Shown one piece after another: positions 1 through 8,098 of a DNA stretch of 33,404 nt. The notes below the pieces were generated by a model. It was not told where the DNA came from, did not search any database, and saw nothing but the letters and a program-made list of their open reading frames with translations. The DNA is taken from NCBI RefSeq assembly GCF_009379765.1, contig NZ_WHTD01000088.1, forward strand, positions 1-33,404. The letters are read 5' to 3'. Position 1 is the stretch's first letter. Every line of letters starts with the position of its first letter. Source of the stretch: Actinophytocola sp. (GTDB lineage: Bacteria; Actinomycetota; Actinomycetes; Mycobacteriales; Pseudonocardiaceae). Position numbers and translations under genes: made by a program.

Positions 1-738
1 CAGCGAGACGGTGACGTTGGTGTCGGTCTGGGTGGCGCCGGTGAACCTGACCCCGGTCTGGTATTTGATGCCACGCTTGCGGAACGCCCGTTCCAGCTGC
101 TTGGAGGCCCACTCGTCCTCGAGCGGCACGAGCCGGGGGAGCGCCTCGACGATGGTGACGTCGGCGCCGAACGACGCCCAGACGCTCGCGAACTCGACGC
201 CGATCACGCCGCCGCCGAGCACCACGACGCTCTGCGGGATGTAGTCCAGGTGCACGGCCTGGTCGCTGGTGATGATCCGGCCGCCGATGTCCAGGCCGGG
301 GAGGGTGCGCGCGAACGAGCCGGTGGCCAGCACGACGTTGGCGCCGGTGTACCGCTCGCCGCCCACCTCGACCGCGTCGGGCGCGACGAACGTACCGGTG
401 CCCTCGACGACGGTGACCTTGTTGGCCTTGGCGAGTCCTTGCAGGCCCTTGTACAGGCCGCCGACCACGCCGTCCTTGTAGGAGTTGACGCCCGCGATGT
501 CGATGCCCTCGAGCGAGGACTTCACGCCGAACTGGTCGCCCTCGCGCGCGAGGTCCGCGACCTCCGCCGCGTGCAGCAGCGCCTTGGTGGGGATGCAGCC
601 GCGGTGCAGGCACGTGCCGCCCAGCTTGTCCTTCTCCACCAGGATCACCGACAGGCCGAGTCCGGCCGCTCGGAACGCGCAGGCGTAGCCGCCCGATCCG
701 CCACCCAGGATCACGAGGTCAGCGGAGGTGTCAGTCAC
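1..738 (-). CDS. lpdA: Dihydrolipoyl dehydrogenase (E3), 3' part outside window
   Basis: This is the FAD-dependent E3 component of 2-oxoacid dehydrogenase complexes, which reoxidises dihydrolipoamide with NAD+. The visible 246 residues carry an N-terminal FAD-binding fold (GGGSGG at residues 12-17), the redox-active disulfide motif GGTCLHRGCIPTK with Cys43 and Cys48, and the start of the NAD-binding fold (VLGGGVIGVEFAS near residue 180). The GTG start at 738 is preceded by GGAGAA three bases upstream, a little close but the only ribosome site. The gene runs off the left edge, so the NAD and dimerisation domains are not seen. A 139-bp gap separates it from the divergent small gene at 878. Family assignment is secure. 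Which complex it serves cannot be told from this window. Confidence 0.95.
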   Translation of the reverse strand, partial: MTDTSADLVILGGGSGGYACAFRAAGLGLSVILVEKDKLGGTCLHRGCIPTKALLHAAEVADLAREGDQFGVKSSLEGIDIAGVNSYKDGVVGGLYKGLQGLAKANKVTVVEGTGTFVAPDAVEVGGERYTGANVVLATGSFARTLPGLDIGGRIITSDQAVHLDYIPQSVVVLGGGVIGVEFASVWASFGADVTIVEALPRLVPLEDEWASKQLERAFRKRGIKYQTGVRFTGATQTDTNVTVSL

Positions 739-877
739 GGGTTCTCCTCGACGTGCGGCAGGCGGGCGCGCGGTTACACAGCCACCACACATCATCTTGT
801 CACTACCTGCGGCAGGCTTGCGAGGTGGCCGTATTGGCACAATGAGAAGGACGACTTTCCGTATGGAGGTAGCCGCC

Positions 878-1210
878 GTGGGTGTTTTCGACTCGTTGCG
901 TAAGAAGCGCAAGGGCGGTCAGGGGCAGGTGCGCGGGTCCAGCAAGCAGGACACGACGCATCTCGATGACTGGGCCTCGAGCAGGCAGGGCGTGGAGGCC
1001 TACGTCGAGCCGCGCACCCACGTCACCCAGACCACGGTCCTGCTGGTGGCGCACGACGGTGAGTGGACCCGTCGGCGGATCGCGAGTCCCGAGGCGGCCG
1101 CGGACTTCGCGCGGAAGCGCAAGATGCCCCTTTACGAGGTGGAGCGGGTTGGCTACCCGAAGCGCATGCGGGAGTATCAGGCGAGACAGAAGCGCGAGCG
1201 GGGACACTAG
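878..1210 (+). CDS. Small conserved basic protein of unknown function
   Basis: A 110-residue hydrophilic protein. It has a lysine/arginine-rich head (FDSLRKKRKGGQG), an acidic middle (THLDDWASSRQGVEAYVEPRT), and a compact C-terminal half containing VLLVAHDGEWTRRRI and EVERVGYPKRMREY. There is no signal peptide, membrane segment or recognisable catalytic motif. The GTG start at 878 is chosen because GGAGG lies nine bases upstream; an in-frame ATG at 863 would place that GGAGG inside the gene. It diverges from lpdA and lies 31 bp before the Hsp70-like gene, so it could share a transcript with it. I do not recognise its function. Confidence 0.75.
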   Translation: MGVFDSLRKKRKGGQGQVRGSSKQDTTHLDDWASSRQGVEAYVEPRTHVTQTTVLLVAHDGEWTRRRIASPEAAADFARKRKMPLYEVERVGYPKRMREYQARQKRERGH

Positions 1211-1241
1211 CGCCGGCAACAACTTCAGCAAGGGGCGTTGC

Positions 1242-3104
1242 GTGAGCGGGGTCACCGCGGTCGTCGACTTCGGCACCACCGAGACGGTGGTCGTGCTGCG
1301 CGCGCCCGGCCGGGCGCCGCGGGTCGTCGCGGGTGAGCCGACCGCCGTCCTGCTGAGCGCCGAGGACCAGGTCGTGGTCGGCCGGGAGGCGGTGCGCCGG
1401 AGCATCGAGCGGCCCGACCGGCTGGTGAGCGACCTGAAGGCCCGGGTCGGCGAGCGGGAGGTGCTGGTCGGCGGCGTCGTGCTCCCGATCCCGGCGCTGG
1501 TCCGGGCGCTGTTCGTACGGGTGTTGCGATCCGTCGGCCCGCTCGACGAGCTGGTGCTGACCCATCCGGTCGGCTGGGACTCCGCGCGCGTCGAGGTGCT
1601 GACCCGCGCCGCGGCCGGGTTCGCGCCGTCGGTTCGCACAGCGCCCGAGCCGCTCGCCGCCGCGGCCGATGCCGACATCGAGCCGGAGCGGACGGTGCTG
1701 GTCGCGGTCCTCGACGGGGACACCGGCACGGCGGCCGCGGTGCGCCGGTCCTCGGCCGGGCTCGAGGTGGTGTCGCACTCGGAGCTGGCGGCGGACTCGG
1801 ACGTGCGGAAGGTCGTCGCGGCCGCGCGGGCGGACCGGGTGCTGGTGGTGGGCGGGTCCGCCGACGTATCCAAGCTGGCCAGGCGGGTTGCCGAGACCGG
1901 GGCGCCGGTGCGGGTCGCCCCGGAGCCGGCGACCGCTGTGGCCAGGGGCGCGTTGCGGCTCATCGACGAGGTGCCCGTTCCCGTGCCCACTGCCCCGTCC
2001 GCCGGGCGACCGGTGCTGCGCCGGGCGCTCGTCACCGCGGCCGGGCTGGTGATCGTGGCGGCGGTGGGCGCGATGCTGGTGCTGGGCTGGGGGCCGGGCC
2101 TGCAGATGGCGGGGAGTCCGGCGCCCGCCGCGGGCGCGCTGGTCGACGAGCCCGCCCCCGACTCGTCCGGCTCGTCCGGGGCGATGCCGCCGGTCGTCGA
2201 GGGGCGGGAGATGGTCGGCGCGGGGCAGCCGGCGTTCACCGCGGGCCGGCTCGACAACCTGATCCGTTGGAAGCACACGTCCGGCACGACGCTCGAGGTG
2301 CGGGTCGACGAGGTGCGGGCCGAGCGGTCCGGGCCGCTCGGCGAGGCGCCGGCGGGGTACCGCTGGCTGACCGTGCTGCTGTCGGGGAGCAACGTCAACG
2401 GGCCGGCGTGGAAGGGCGAGTTCTCCCGTTACGTCGCCGCGCTCGACGACCGGGGCCTGCTGCTCCGCACGGTCGGCGACGGGGTGGTGCCGTGCGGGTC
2501 CGGCGGGGCGACGCCCGCCGCGGGGTCGGTGCCGCCGGGCGATCCGTTCACCGTGTGCGTGACGATGCCGGTGCCCGAGCGGACGCCGGTGAGTGCCGTC
2601 GTGTTCGGGACCTTCGGCTCGGAGGCCGGTGCCCAGGCGCCGATCCGCTTCCCGGTCTCGGTGCCCGCGGTCAACGGCGCGAAGCCGACCACCGCCCGGG
2701 TGGTCGGCAAGCTGGGCGCGCCGCCGGTGGAGGTGGAGGTGGCGGGCGAGACCATGCGCGCGGGCTTCGACCTGGTCCTCACCCCGTCCGGCTACCTGGC
2801 CGACCGGCGGCCAGCCGCGGGGAGCCGCTTCGTCGTGGTGCGAGCGGCGTTGGGCCCGGCGAACCAGGTCTACCTGCGGGACGACCGGGGCGCGTTGAGC
2901 CGCCCGGTCTCCGGCTACGACACGATGCCGAACTGCCCGCCGTTCACCGGCCCAGGCACCGCGGAGCGCCCGGTGTACGCGTGCTTCGTCTACGAGGTCG
3001 ACGCGGACGCGGTGGTGACGGGCGTGACGTACGGCGCCCTACCGGCCGACGACAAGCTGTCCGGCGAGGACATGGAACGCTGGCCCACGTGGACGGTCCG
3101 CTGA
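1242..3104 (+). CDS. Hsp70-like ATPase domain fused to a membrane anchor and extracytoplasmic domain
   Basis: A 620-residue protein. Residues 5-240 resemble a shortened Hsp70/actin-fold ATPase: a phosphate-1-like loop VVDFGTTETVVVL (residues 7-19), LTHPVGWDSARVEVL (106-120), APEPLAAAA (134-142) and an adenosine-motif-like VLVVGGSADVSKL (200-212). The phosphate-2 region reads LDGDTGTAAA instead of the usual LGGGTFD, so ATPase activity is doubtful. A single membrane helix spans about 262-284. A roughly 335-residue outside region follows, with a Gly/Pro/Ser linker and two related halves containing four cysteines (VVPCGSGG, FTVCVTMP, MPNCPPF, VYACFVYE) that could form disulfides. The GTG start follows AGGGGC. 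The substrate-binding domain of true Hsp70s is absent. A sensing or envelope role is inference. Confidence 0.8.
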   Translation: MSGVTAVVDFGTTETVVVLRAPGRAPRVVAGEPTAVLLSAEDQVVVGREAVRRSIERPDRLVSDLKARVGEREVLVGGVVLPIPALVRALFVRVLRSVGPLDELVLTHPVGWDSARVEVLTRAAAGFAPSVRTAPEPLAAAADADIEPERTVLVAVLDGDTGTAAAVRRSSAGLEVVSHSELAADSDVRKVVAAARADRVLVVGGSADVSKLARRVAETGAPVRVAPEPATAVARGALRLIDEVPVPVPTAPSAGRPVLRRALVTAAGLVIVAAVGAMLVLGWGPGLQMAGSPAPAAGALVDEPAPDSSGSSGAMPPVVEGREMVGAGQPAFTAGRLDNLIRWKHTSGTTLEVRVDEVRAERSGPLGEAPAGYRWLTVLLSGSNVNGPAWKGEFSRYVAALDDRGLLLRTVGDGVVPCGSGGATPAAGSVPPGDPFTVCVTMPVPERTPVSAVVFGTFGSEAGAQAPIRFPVSVPAVNGAKPTTARVVGKLGAPPVEVEVAGETMRAGFDLVLTPSGYLADRRPAAGSRFVVVRAALGPANQVYLRDDRGALSRPVSGYDTMPNCPPFTGPGTAERPVYACFVYEVDADAVVTGVTYGALPADDKLSGEDMERWPTWTVR

Positions 3105-3180
3105 CCCTGCCCGCCGACCCCGCCCGCCTGCTCCTGCCCCGCCTGCCTGCTCCGCGCGCTGACCTGCCGCGCACCGAAAA

Positions 3181-3400
3181 CCGTCGGTGCCCTGGGACAG
3201 CGTCGAAACCGGGGGTCGCGAAGTTGTCCACAGGCCCCACCCGCCGCGGCCCGAAACCGTCGGTGCCGCCGGGTAGCGTCGAAGTCGGGGGTCCCCCGGG
3301 CGCCGTGCGAACGGCCCTTTCGCACGGCGCACTTGTCCACAGGTCCGCTCGGCCGCCCCGGACCGTCGGTGCCGGCCGCCAGGCTGGAATCCGGGGGCCG
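3181..3400. repeat. Three degenerate intergenic direct repeats (CCGTCGGTGCC units) with two DnaA-box-like sites
   Basis: The 321-bp gap between the converging genes holds three copies of a unit beginning CCGTCGGTGCC at 3181, 3257 and 3363. Each is followed about 8-12 bases later by AGCGTCGAA (twice) or AGGCTGGAA, and then by CGGGGG. TTGTCCACA lies between the units at 3224-3232 and 3333-3341. No ORF in the gap has a convincing start or codon pattern. Function unknown. Confidence 0.6.
3300..3330. terminator. Perfect 12-bp inverted repeat between convergent genes
   Basis: GCGCCGTGCGAA (3300-3311) is exactly complementary to TTCGCACGGCGC (3319-3330) with a seven-base loop. It lies between the 3' ends of the Hsp70-like gene and pepA. 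There is no T-tract on either side, so it would be an actinobacterial U-less terminator or a repeated palindrome rather than a classical terminator. The terminator role is inferred from position and strength of pairing. Confidence 0.5.
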
Positions 3401-3425
3401 GAGGCGTGAAACGCCGGCGGTTCCG

Positions 3426-4913
3426 TCAGCCGTTCTCGGCGATGTCGGCCAGCACCGCGGCGATCGTGCGGACCGGTACGCCCGTCCCGCCCTTTCCGGT
3501 GTAGCCGTACGGCGCGCCGTTGTTGAACGCCGGTCCCGCCACGTCGATGTGCGCCCACGGCAGGCCGTCCGGCACGAACTCGCGCAGGAACAGGCCCGCG
3601 GCGAGCATCCCGCCCCACCGGTGCCCGGTCACGTTCGCCAGGTCGGCGAGCTTGGACTCCAGGTCCCCGCGCAGCTCCTCGGGCAGCGGCATCGGCCAGC
3701 CGCCCTCGCCGGTCGCGTTCGCGATCGCGGCCACCCGGTCGCGGAAGTCGTCGGAGCCCATGACCCCCGCGGTGCGCCTGCCCAGCGACACGATCTGCGC
3801 GCCGGTGAGCGTGGCGGTCTCCACCAGGTAGTCCGGGTCGTCCTCGCAGGCTCGCACGATCGCGTCGGCGAGGATCAGCCGGCCCTCGGCGTCGGTGTTG
3901 AGCACCTCGACGGTCTTGCCGCCGTACATGGTCAGCACGTCACCCGGCCGGTAGGCCGCGCCAGACGGCATGTTCTCCGCCATCGGCACGGTCGCGGTGA
4001 TCTCCAGCGGGTACTTCAGCTTGGCCGCGAGCACGACCGACGCGATGACCGCCGCCGCGCCGGACATGTCGGAGGTCATCTCCTCCATGTTCGCCGCCGG
4101 CTTGATCGAGATGCCGCCGGTGTCGAACGTGATGCCCTTGCCGACCAGCGCGACCTTCTTGCGAGCCTTGGGCCCGCGGTAGGAGAGCCGGACCACGCGC
4201 GGCGGCCGGCTCGACCCCATGCCGACCCCGAGCACGCCGCCGAAGCCGCCCTTGCGCAACGCCTTCTCGTCCAGCACCTCGACCTCGAGCCCGGCGGATC
4301 TGCCCAACGCGGCGGCCCGGTCGGCGAACGAGGCGGGGAAGAGGTCGTTGGGCGGGGTGTTCGCGAGGTCGCGGGCGGTGGTGACCGCCTCGGCGATCGC
4401 GGTCGACGCCTTGAGCGTCGCGCGATGTTCCTTGGCGGTGCCGTCGGCCGGGCTCACCAGGTCGAGCCGCTCCAGCGGGGCGTCGCCGGGCTCGGAGCGG
4501 TACTCGGTGAAGGCGTACGCACCCAGCACGGTGCCCTCGACCGCGGCCTGGAGGTCCACAGTGGACAGCGTGGACACCGCGCGGCGGGTGCCCGCGAGCG
4601 CGCGGGCCGCGACACCGGAGGCGCGGCGCACCTGGTTGGCGTCGAGGTCGTCGGCCTTGCCGAGCCCAACGGCGACCACGACGCCGGCCCGGAGCCGGCC
4701 CATCGTCGGGACCTTGACGACCTCGTCGGGCTTCCCGGAGGCGCCGAGCGTGGCCAGCACGCCGGCGAGCGTGCCGTCGAAACCGGCGTCCACCTGCTCG
4801 CCGCCCGGAGCCAGCGCCACGTGCTCGCCGTCCTGCACGGTGCCGATGATCACCGCGTCCACGGCGGCATCGGTGGCCGCGGTGGTGGTGAGGGACAGCT
4901 TGGGCGCGCTCAA
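3426..4913 (-). CDS. pepA: Leucyl aminopeptidase, peptidase family M17
   Basis: A cytosolic di-metal aminopeptidase that removes N-terminal residues from peptides. The 495-residue product has the variable N-terminal domain and then the catalytic M17 domain. Metal and catalytic residues are visible: Lys259 and Asp264 in VGKGITFDTGG, then NTDAEGRL at 339-346 with Asp341, Glu343 and Arg345. ANVTGHRWGGMLAAG and WAHIDVAGPAF close the domain as in the family. I prefer a TTG start at 4913 because CAGGAG lies seven bases upstream and the product then begins SAPKLSLT. ATG at 4946 and TTG at 4964 are in frame but lack a ribosome site. The length fits the usual 480-500 residues. Confidence 0.93.
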   Translation of the reverse strand: MSAPKLSLTTTAATDAAVDAVIIGTVQDGEHVALAPGGEQVDAGFDGTLAGVLATLGASGKPDEVVKVPTMGRLRAGVVVAVGLGKADDLDANQVRRASGVAARALAGTRRAVSTLSTVDLQAAVEGTVLGAYAFTEYRSEPGDAPLERLDLVSPADGTAKEHRATLKASTAIAEAVTTARDLANTPPNDLFPASFADRAAALGRSAGLEVEVLDEKALRKGGFGGVLGVGMGSSRPPRVVRLSYRGPKARKKVALVGKGITFDTGGISIKPAANMEEMTSDMSGAAAVIASVVLAAKLKYPLEITATVPMAENMPSGAAYRPGDVLTMYGGKTVEVLNTDAEGRLILADAIVRACEDDPDYLVETATLTGAQIVSLGRRTAGVMGSDDFRDRVAAIANATGEGGWPMPLPEELRGDLESKLADLANVTGHRWGGMLAAGLFLREFVPDGLPWAHIDVAGPAFNNGAPYGYTGKGGTGVPVRTIAAVLADIAENG

Positions 4914-5012
4914 CGCTCTGCTCCTGTCGTCGGTTTGCTGACGCATGCTAACTACTTGGCGCAACGGTGCCCACCGTCAGGTGGCCCCGATGTGGTCTGA
5001 CACCGTTGGTCC

Positions 5013-5963
5013 GTGTCCGAACAGGTGCGGAGGGTGGACTTCGTCGCTCGCGGGGTCGCGTCGAGCTTCGGCGCGGGGCTGTTCCTCGGGCTGGCGCCGG
5101 CGGCCGCGCTCGCGGGTCCGTGGCTGCCGGCCGCGCTGGTGCTCGCCGCGGTGATCGGCTGGCCGGCCGCTTTGTCCACATCGGAACGTCCACTCGATAC
5201 GGCGCCGCTTCCGCTGCGCCGCACCGGGTTCGTGCTCTTCGCGCTGGGCCGGCTGGCGGCCGCGGTCGCGATCGCCGGCACGTTCGGCCGTTACGCCACC
5301 CCTGCCCAGCCCGTGCTCGGCGCGTTGGGTCTCGTGCTCGTGGTGTGCGCGGCGGCGCTGGTGAGCCTGCCGCCCGCGGTGATCCGCGTCGCGGCGGCCG
5401 TGGTGCTGGCCTGCCTGGCGCTGGTGGTGGCGGCGTGCTTCGCGATCGCGCCGGTGGCCCCGGCGGTGGCCGCGCCGGAGGGTGGGAGCGTGCCGGGCGT
5501 GCTCGCGGCCGCGGGCCTGCTGTCGGTCTGCTTCTTCGGCACCTTTTTCGGCACCGCCCCCACCGGCCGCGACCGGCGGGGCACTGTCGTGGTGTTCGCC
5601 GTCGTGGCGGTCGGGTGTCTCGCGGTCGCCGCGGCCGCGCTGTACCAGGTCGGTGCGCCTCGGCTCGCGTTGTCGCCCGCCCCGCTGGTCGACATGCTCG
5701 CCGCGGCCGATGCGAGCGCGCTGGAGCCGTTGCTGACCATCGGTGTCGCGGTCGCGTGTGGGTTCACTCTTCTGGGGGTACTGCGTGGGCTGCGCGTATC
5801 GGGCATCCTCGAAGTGCGGCTCGTCGCCGCGGCCGGTGCGGCGACCGCGATCGGCAGCCTGCTGGTACCGCCGGACACCGCACTCGCGGCGGCCGCCGTA
5901 CTGCTGCTGGGTGACGCGGCGTTCAGGTGCATCGCTGTCCGTCACCGCTATGTCCGGGAGTGA
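5013..5963 (+). CDS. Polytopic membrane protein, APC-transporter-like
   Basis: A 316-residue, extremely hydrophobic protein with about ten predicted membrane segments. The N-terminus VARGVASSFGAGLFLGLAPAAALAGPWLP resembles the first helix of amino acid/polyamine/organocation (APC) permeases, where a small-residue FGAG or IGAG loop binds substrate. The rest is too Ala/Leu/Val-rich for a firm match, and APC members are usually 430-500 residues with 12 helices. It may be a shortened or non-transporting relative. GTG at 5013 starts just before the conserved first helix; no strong ribosome site precedes it. It ends 68 bp before ilvE on the same strand. Substrate unknown. Confidence 0.7.
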   Translation: MSEQVRRVDFVARGVASSFGAGLFLGLAPAAALAGPWLPAALVLAAVIGWPAALSTSERPLDTAPLPLRRTGFVLFALGRLAAAVAIAGTFGRYATPAQPVLGALGLVLVVCAAALVSLPPAVIRVAAAVVLACLALVVAACFAIAPVAPAVAAPEGGSVPGVLAAAGLLSVCFFGTFFGTAPTGRDRRGTVVVFAVVAVGCLAVAAAALYQVGAPRLALSPAPLVDMLAAADASALEPLLTIGVAVACGFTLLGVLRGLRVSGILEVRLVAAAGAATAIGSLLVPPDTALAAAAVLLLGDAAFRCIAVRHRYVRE

Positions 5964-6019
5964 GATCGTCGGACGACAGATTGTCCGATCGCCGAGTTCT
6001 CAGCGGGCCGGACGGCAGC

Positions 6020-6025
6020 TACCGT
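6020..6025 (+). promoter_or_regulatory. Putative -10 element for a leaderless ilvE transcript
   Basis: TACCGT fits TANNNT and ends six bases before the ilvE ATG. No Shine-Dalgarno sequence is present. The spacing would start the transcript at or next to the A of ATG. No clear -35 was found. Confidence 0.4.
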
Positions 6026-6031
6026 GCTCAC

Positions 6032-7126
6032 ATGACGTCCATATTCACCAGGGACCCCCATCCGTCGCCGGCGACCCCGGAGCGGATCGCGGAGGTATTG
6101 GCCAATCCTGGGTTCGGACAGCACTTCACCGACCACATGGTGACGGTTCGCTACCACCGGACGCAGGGCTGGCACGACGCGAAGGTCGAGCCGTACCGAT
6201 CCATCACGCTCGACCCGGCAGCCATGGTGCTGCACTACGGACAGGCGATCTTCGAGGGCCTCAAGGCCTACCGGCAGCCGAGCGGCACCATCGCGAGCTT
6301 CCGGCCCGAGGCGAACGCGGAGCGGTTCCGCCGCTCGGCGCGCCGCATGGCGATGCCCGAGCTGCCCGACGAGCTGTTCCTCGGCTCGCTGCGCGAGCTC
6401 CTCGCGGTCGACGGCCGATGGGTGCCGGAGGAGGACGAGGAGTCGCTCTACCTGCGCCCGTTCATGATCTCCACCGAGGCCGGCCTCGGTGTGCGGCCCG
6501 CGTCGGAGTACCTGTACGTGCTGATCGCGTCGCCGGCCGGTTCGTACTTCGCCAGCGGCATCAAGCCGGTGAGCGTGTGGCTGTCGCACGAGTACGTGCG
6601 CGCCGCGCCCGGCGGCACCGGCGCGGCCAAGTTCGCCGGCAACTACGCGGCGTCGCTGGTGGCGCAGGCGCAGGCCGCGGAGAAGGGCTGCGACCAGGTC
6701 GTGTGGTTGGACGCGGTCGAGCGCCGCTGGGTCGAGGAGATGGGCGGGATGAACCTGTTCTTCGTCTTCGGCTCCGGCGCGGAGGCTCGGGTGGTCACCC
6801 CGGAGCTGTCCGGCTCGCTGCTCGCCGGCGTCACCCGGGACTCGCTGCTCTCGCTGGCGTCCTCGCTCGGCTACGGCGTGGAGGAACGGCGGATCTCCAC
6901 CGAGGAGTGGGAGAAGAAGGCCGAGTCTGGTGAGCTGACCGAGGTCTTCGCGTGCGGGACGGCCGCCGTGATCACGCCCGTCGGTTCGGTGAAGCATGCC
7001 GAGGGCGAGTACACCGTCAGCGGTGGCGCCACCGGCGAGGTGACGATGCGCCTGCGGTCCGCGCTCACCGCGATCCAGCGCGGCACCGCACCCGACCCGC
7101 GGGGCTGGATGGTTCCGCTGTCCTGA
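6032..7126 (+). CDS. ilvE: Branched-chain amino acid aminotransferase
   Basis: A PLP-dependent fold-type IV transaminase that interconverts leucine, isoleucine and valine with their 2-oxo acids. The 364-residue product shows the substrate-entry motif LHYGQAIFEGLKAY, the RPFMISTE segment, the Schiff-base lysine in AAKFAGNYAASL, and the cofactor-phosphate regions EEMGGMNLFFVF and EVFACGTAAVITPV. The length matches actinobacterial IlvE. ATG at 6032 is chosen because the conserved MTSIFTRDPHPSP-type head begins there. There is no ribosome site, and a -10-like TACCGT six bases upstream suggests leaderless expression. Five bases after its stop begins a 167-bp hairpin element. Confidence 0.95.
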   Translation: MTSIFTRDPHPSPATPERIAEVLANPGFGQHFTDHMVTVRYHRTQGWHDAKVEPYRSITLDPAAMVLHYGQAIFEGLKAYRQPSGTIASFRPEANAERFRRSARRMAMPELPDELFLGSLRELLAVDGRWVPEEDEESLYLRPFMISTEAGLGVRPASEYLYVLIASPAGSYFASGIKPVSVWLSHEYVRAAPGGTGAAKFAGNYAASLVAQAQAAEKGCDQVVWLDAVERRWVEEMGGMNLFFVFGSGAEARVVTPELSGSLLAGVTRDSLLSLASSLGYGVEERRISTEEWEKKAESGELTEVFACGTAAVITPVGSVKHAEGEYTVSGGATGEVTMRLRSALTAIQRGTAPDPRGWMVPLS

Positions 7127-7130
7127 ACTC

Positions 7131-7297
7131 CTAGTGTCGCGTGACCCTGAAACCTTGACGCCGCTGCGGCCCCCGCGGCCCCTGGCCGCGTTGGAGAAAA
7201 GCCCAAGTACAACCCGGTACGAGCGGCTTTCCTCCGCCTTGCCAGGAACCACGTGGATCCACAGCGGACGCAAAGGAACAGGATCACGCGACACTAG
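7131..7297 (-). repeat. Long-hairpin element, copy A (CTAG-bounded)
   Basis: A 167-bp imperfect palindrome. The ends CTAGTGTCGCGTGACCCTG and its inverted partner differ at one base, and the similarity continues for about 38 bp (through CGCCGCTGCGG and its partner). Inside, CCTGGC (7181-7186) pairs with GCCAGG (7241-7246), and the 11-mer at 7193-7203 pairs with 7225-7235 with one mismatch. The apex at 7206-7223 is the family core AGTACAACCCGGTACGAG. It fills the gap between converging ilvE and cobS. The last CTAG contains the cobS stop codon. Small ORFs inside are not believable genes. Mobile-element (MITE-like) origin or structured RNA/terminator are both possible. Confidence 0.85.
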
Positions 7298-8037
7298 CCG
7301 AACGTGCAGGTGGCCGCCACGATCGTGGTGGCCACCTCGCATGTCGCGCCCAGGACGTCGCCGGTGACGCCACCCAGCCGCCGCCGCACGTGCGCGACGG
7401 ACCCGACGACCGCGACGGCGGCGACGATGACGGCCACCGGCCCGAGCCAGACGGCGTCCCGGTCCACGAACACGCTCACCATCAGGAGCCCGGCGAGCCA
7501 GGCGGCCGGCACCGCGACGTGTTGGGTGCCGGCGACCAGGGCGCCGAGCCCCTCCGGCCGCGCGGCCGGAACGCCCCGCAGGCAGCACGCCGCGAACGCG
7601 ACCCGCCCGGCCACCACCGCCAGCACGATCGCCCACCACCGGTGGCCGGCCAGCGCCCCGAACGCCGAGGCCTGCGCGCCGAGGACGACGACCAGCGTCA
7701 CGACCCCGAACGGCCCGACGCCGCCGTCCCGCATCACCGCGAGCGCCCGCTCGGGTGGGCCGTAGCAGCCGAGCCCGTCCGCGGTGTCGGCGAGCCCGTC
7801 GAGGTGCATGCCGCGGGTGGCGAGCGCCAGCAACCCGACGGTGAGGAGCCCGGCGAGCAGCCCCGGCATGTCGGTGAGACGCAGGAGCGACGCGAGCCCG
7901 GCCGCGGGCAACCCGAGCACCACCCCGATGACCGGTGCCAGCGCGATCGCCCGCCCCCCGACCTCCCGGTCCACCGCGACGTGCCCGGCCGGCAGCACGG
8001 TCAGCCAGGACAACGCGAGCCGCAGGGCCGCGCCCAT
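7294..8037 (-). CDS. cobS: Adenosylcobinamide-GDP ribazoletransferase (cobalamin synthase)
   Basis: The membrane enzyme that joins adenosylcobinamide-GDP to alpha-ribazole (phosphate), the last assembly step of cobalamin. The product has 247 residues with about six to seven hydrophobic helices. The family motif is present as GMHLDGLADTADGLGCYGPPERALAVMRDGGVGPFG-type sequence near residues 76-111, holding the conserved acidic pair of the LDGLADTADG stretch. ATG at 8037 has GGGGTGG seven bases upstream. It is the last gene of cobU-cobT-cobS. Its TAG stop lies inside the terminal CTAG of hairpin element A. Confidence 0.93.
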   Translation of the reverse strand: MGAALRLALSWLTVLPAGHVAVDREVGGRAIALAPVIGVVLGLPAAGLASLLRLTDMPGLLAGLLTVGLLALATRGMHLDGLADTADGLGCYGPPERALAVMRDGGVGPFGVVTLVVVLGAQASAFGALAGHRWWAIVLAVVAGRVAFAACCLRGVPAARPEGLGALVAGTQHVAVPAAWLAGLLMVSVFVDRDAVWLGPVAVIVAAVAVVGSVAHVRRRLGGVTGDVLGATCEVATTIVAATCTFG

Positions 8038-8098
8038 CAGGCACCACCCCGGCGGGCCGGCGGGGGTTGTCGGGCTGTGCTCATCCGATGCCGCCCGG

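Noticed and set aside
803..2398. Long minus-strand ORFs opposite the Hsp70-like gene
   Set aside because: They are shadow frames typical of very GC-rich genes. Their amino acid make-up is Thr/Ser/Arg-rich and without motifs.
7134..7367. Small ORF through hairpin element A (and similar frames in copies B and C)
   Set aside because: The frame is open because the element is GC-rich and palindromic. Different copies keep different frames, and there is no ribosome site. The sequence constraint is in pairing, not in codons.
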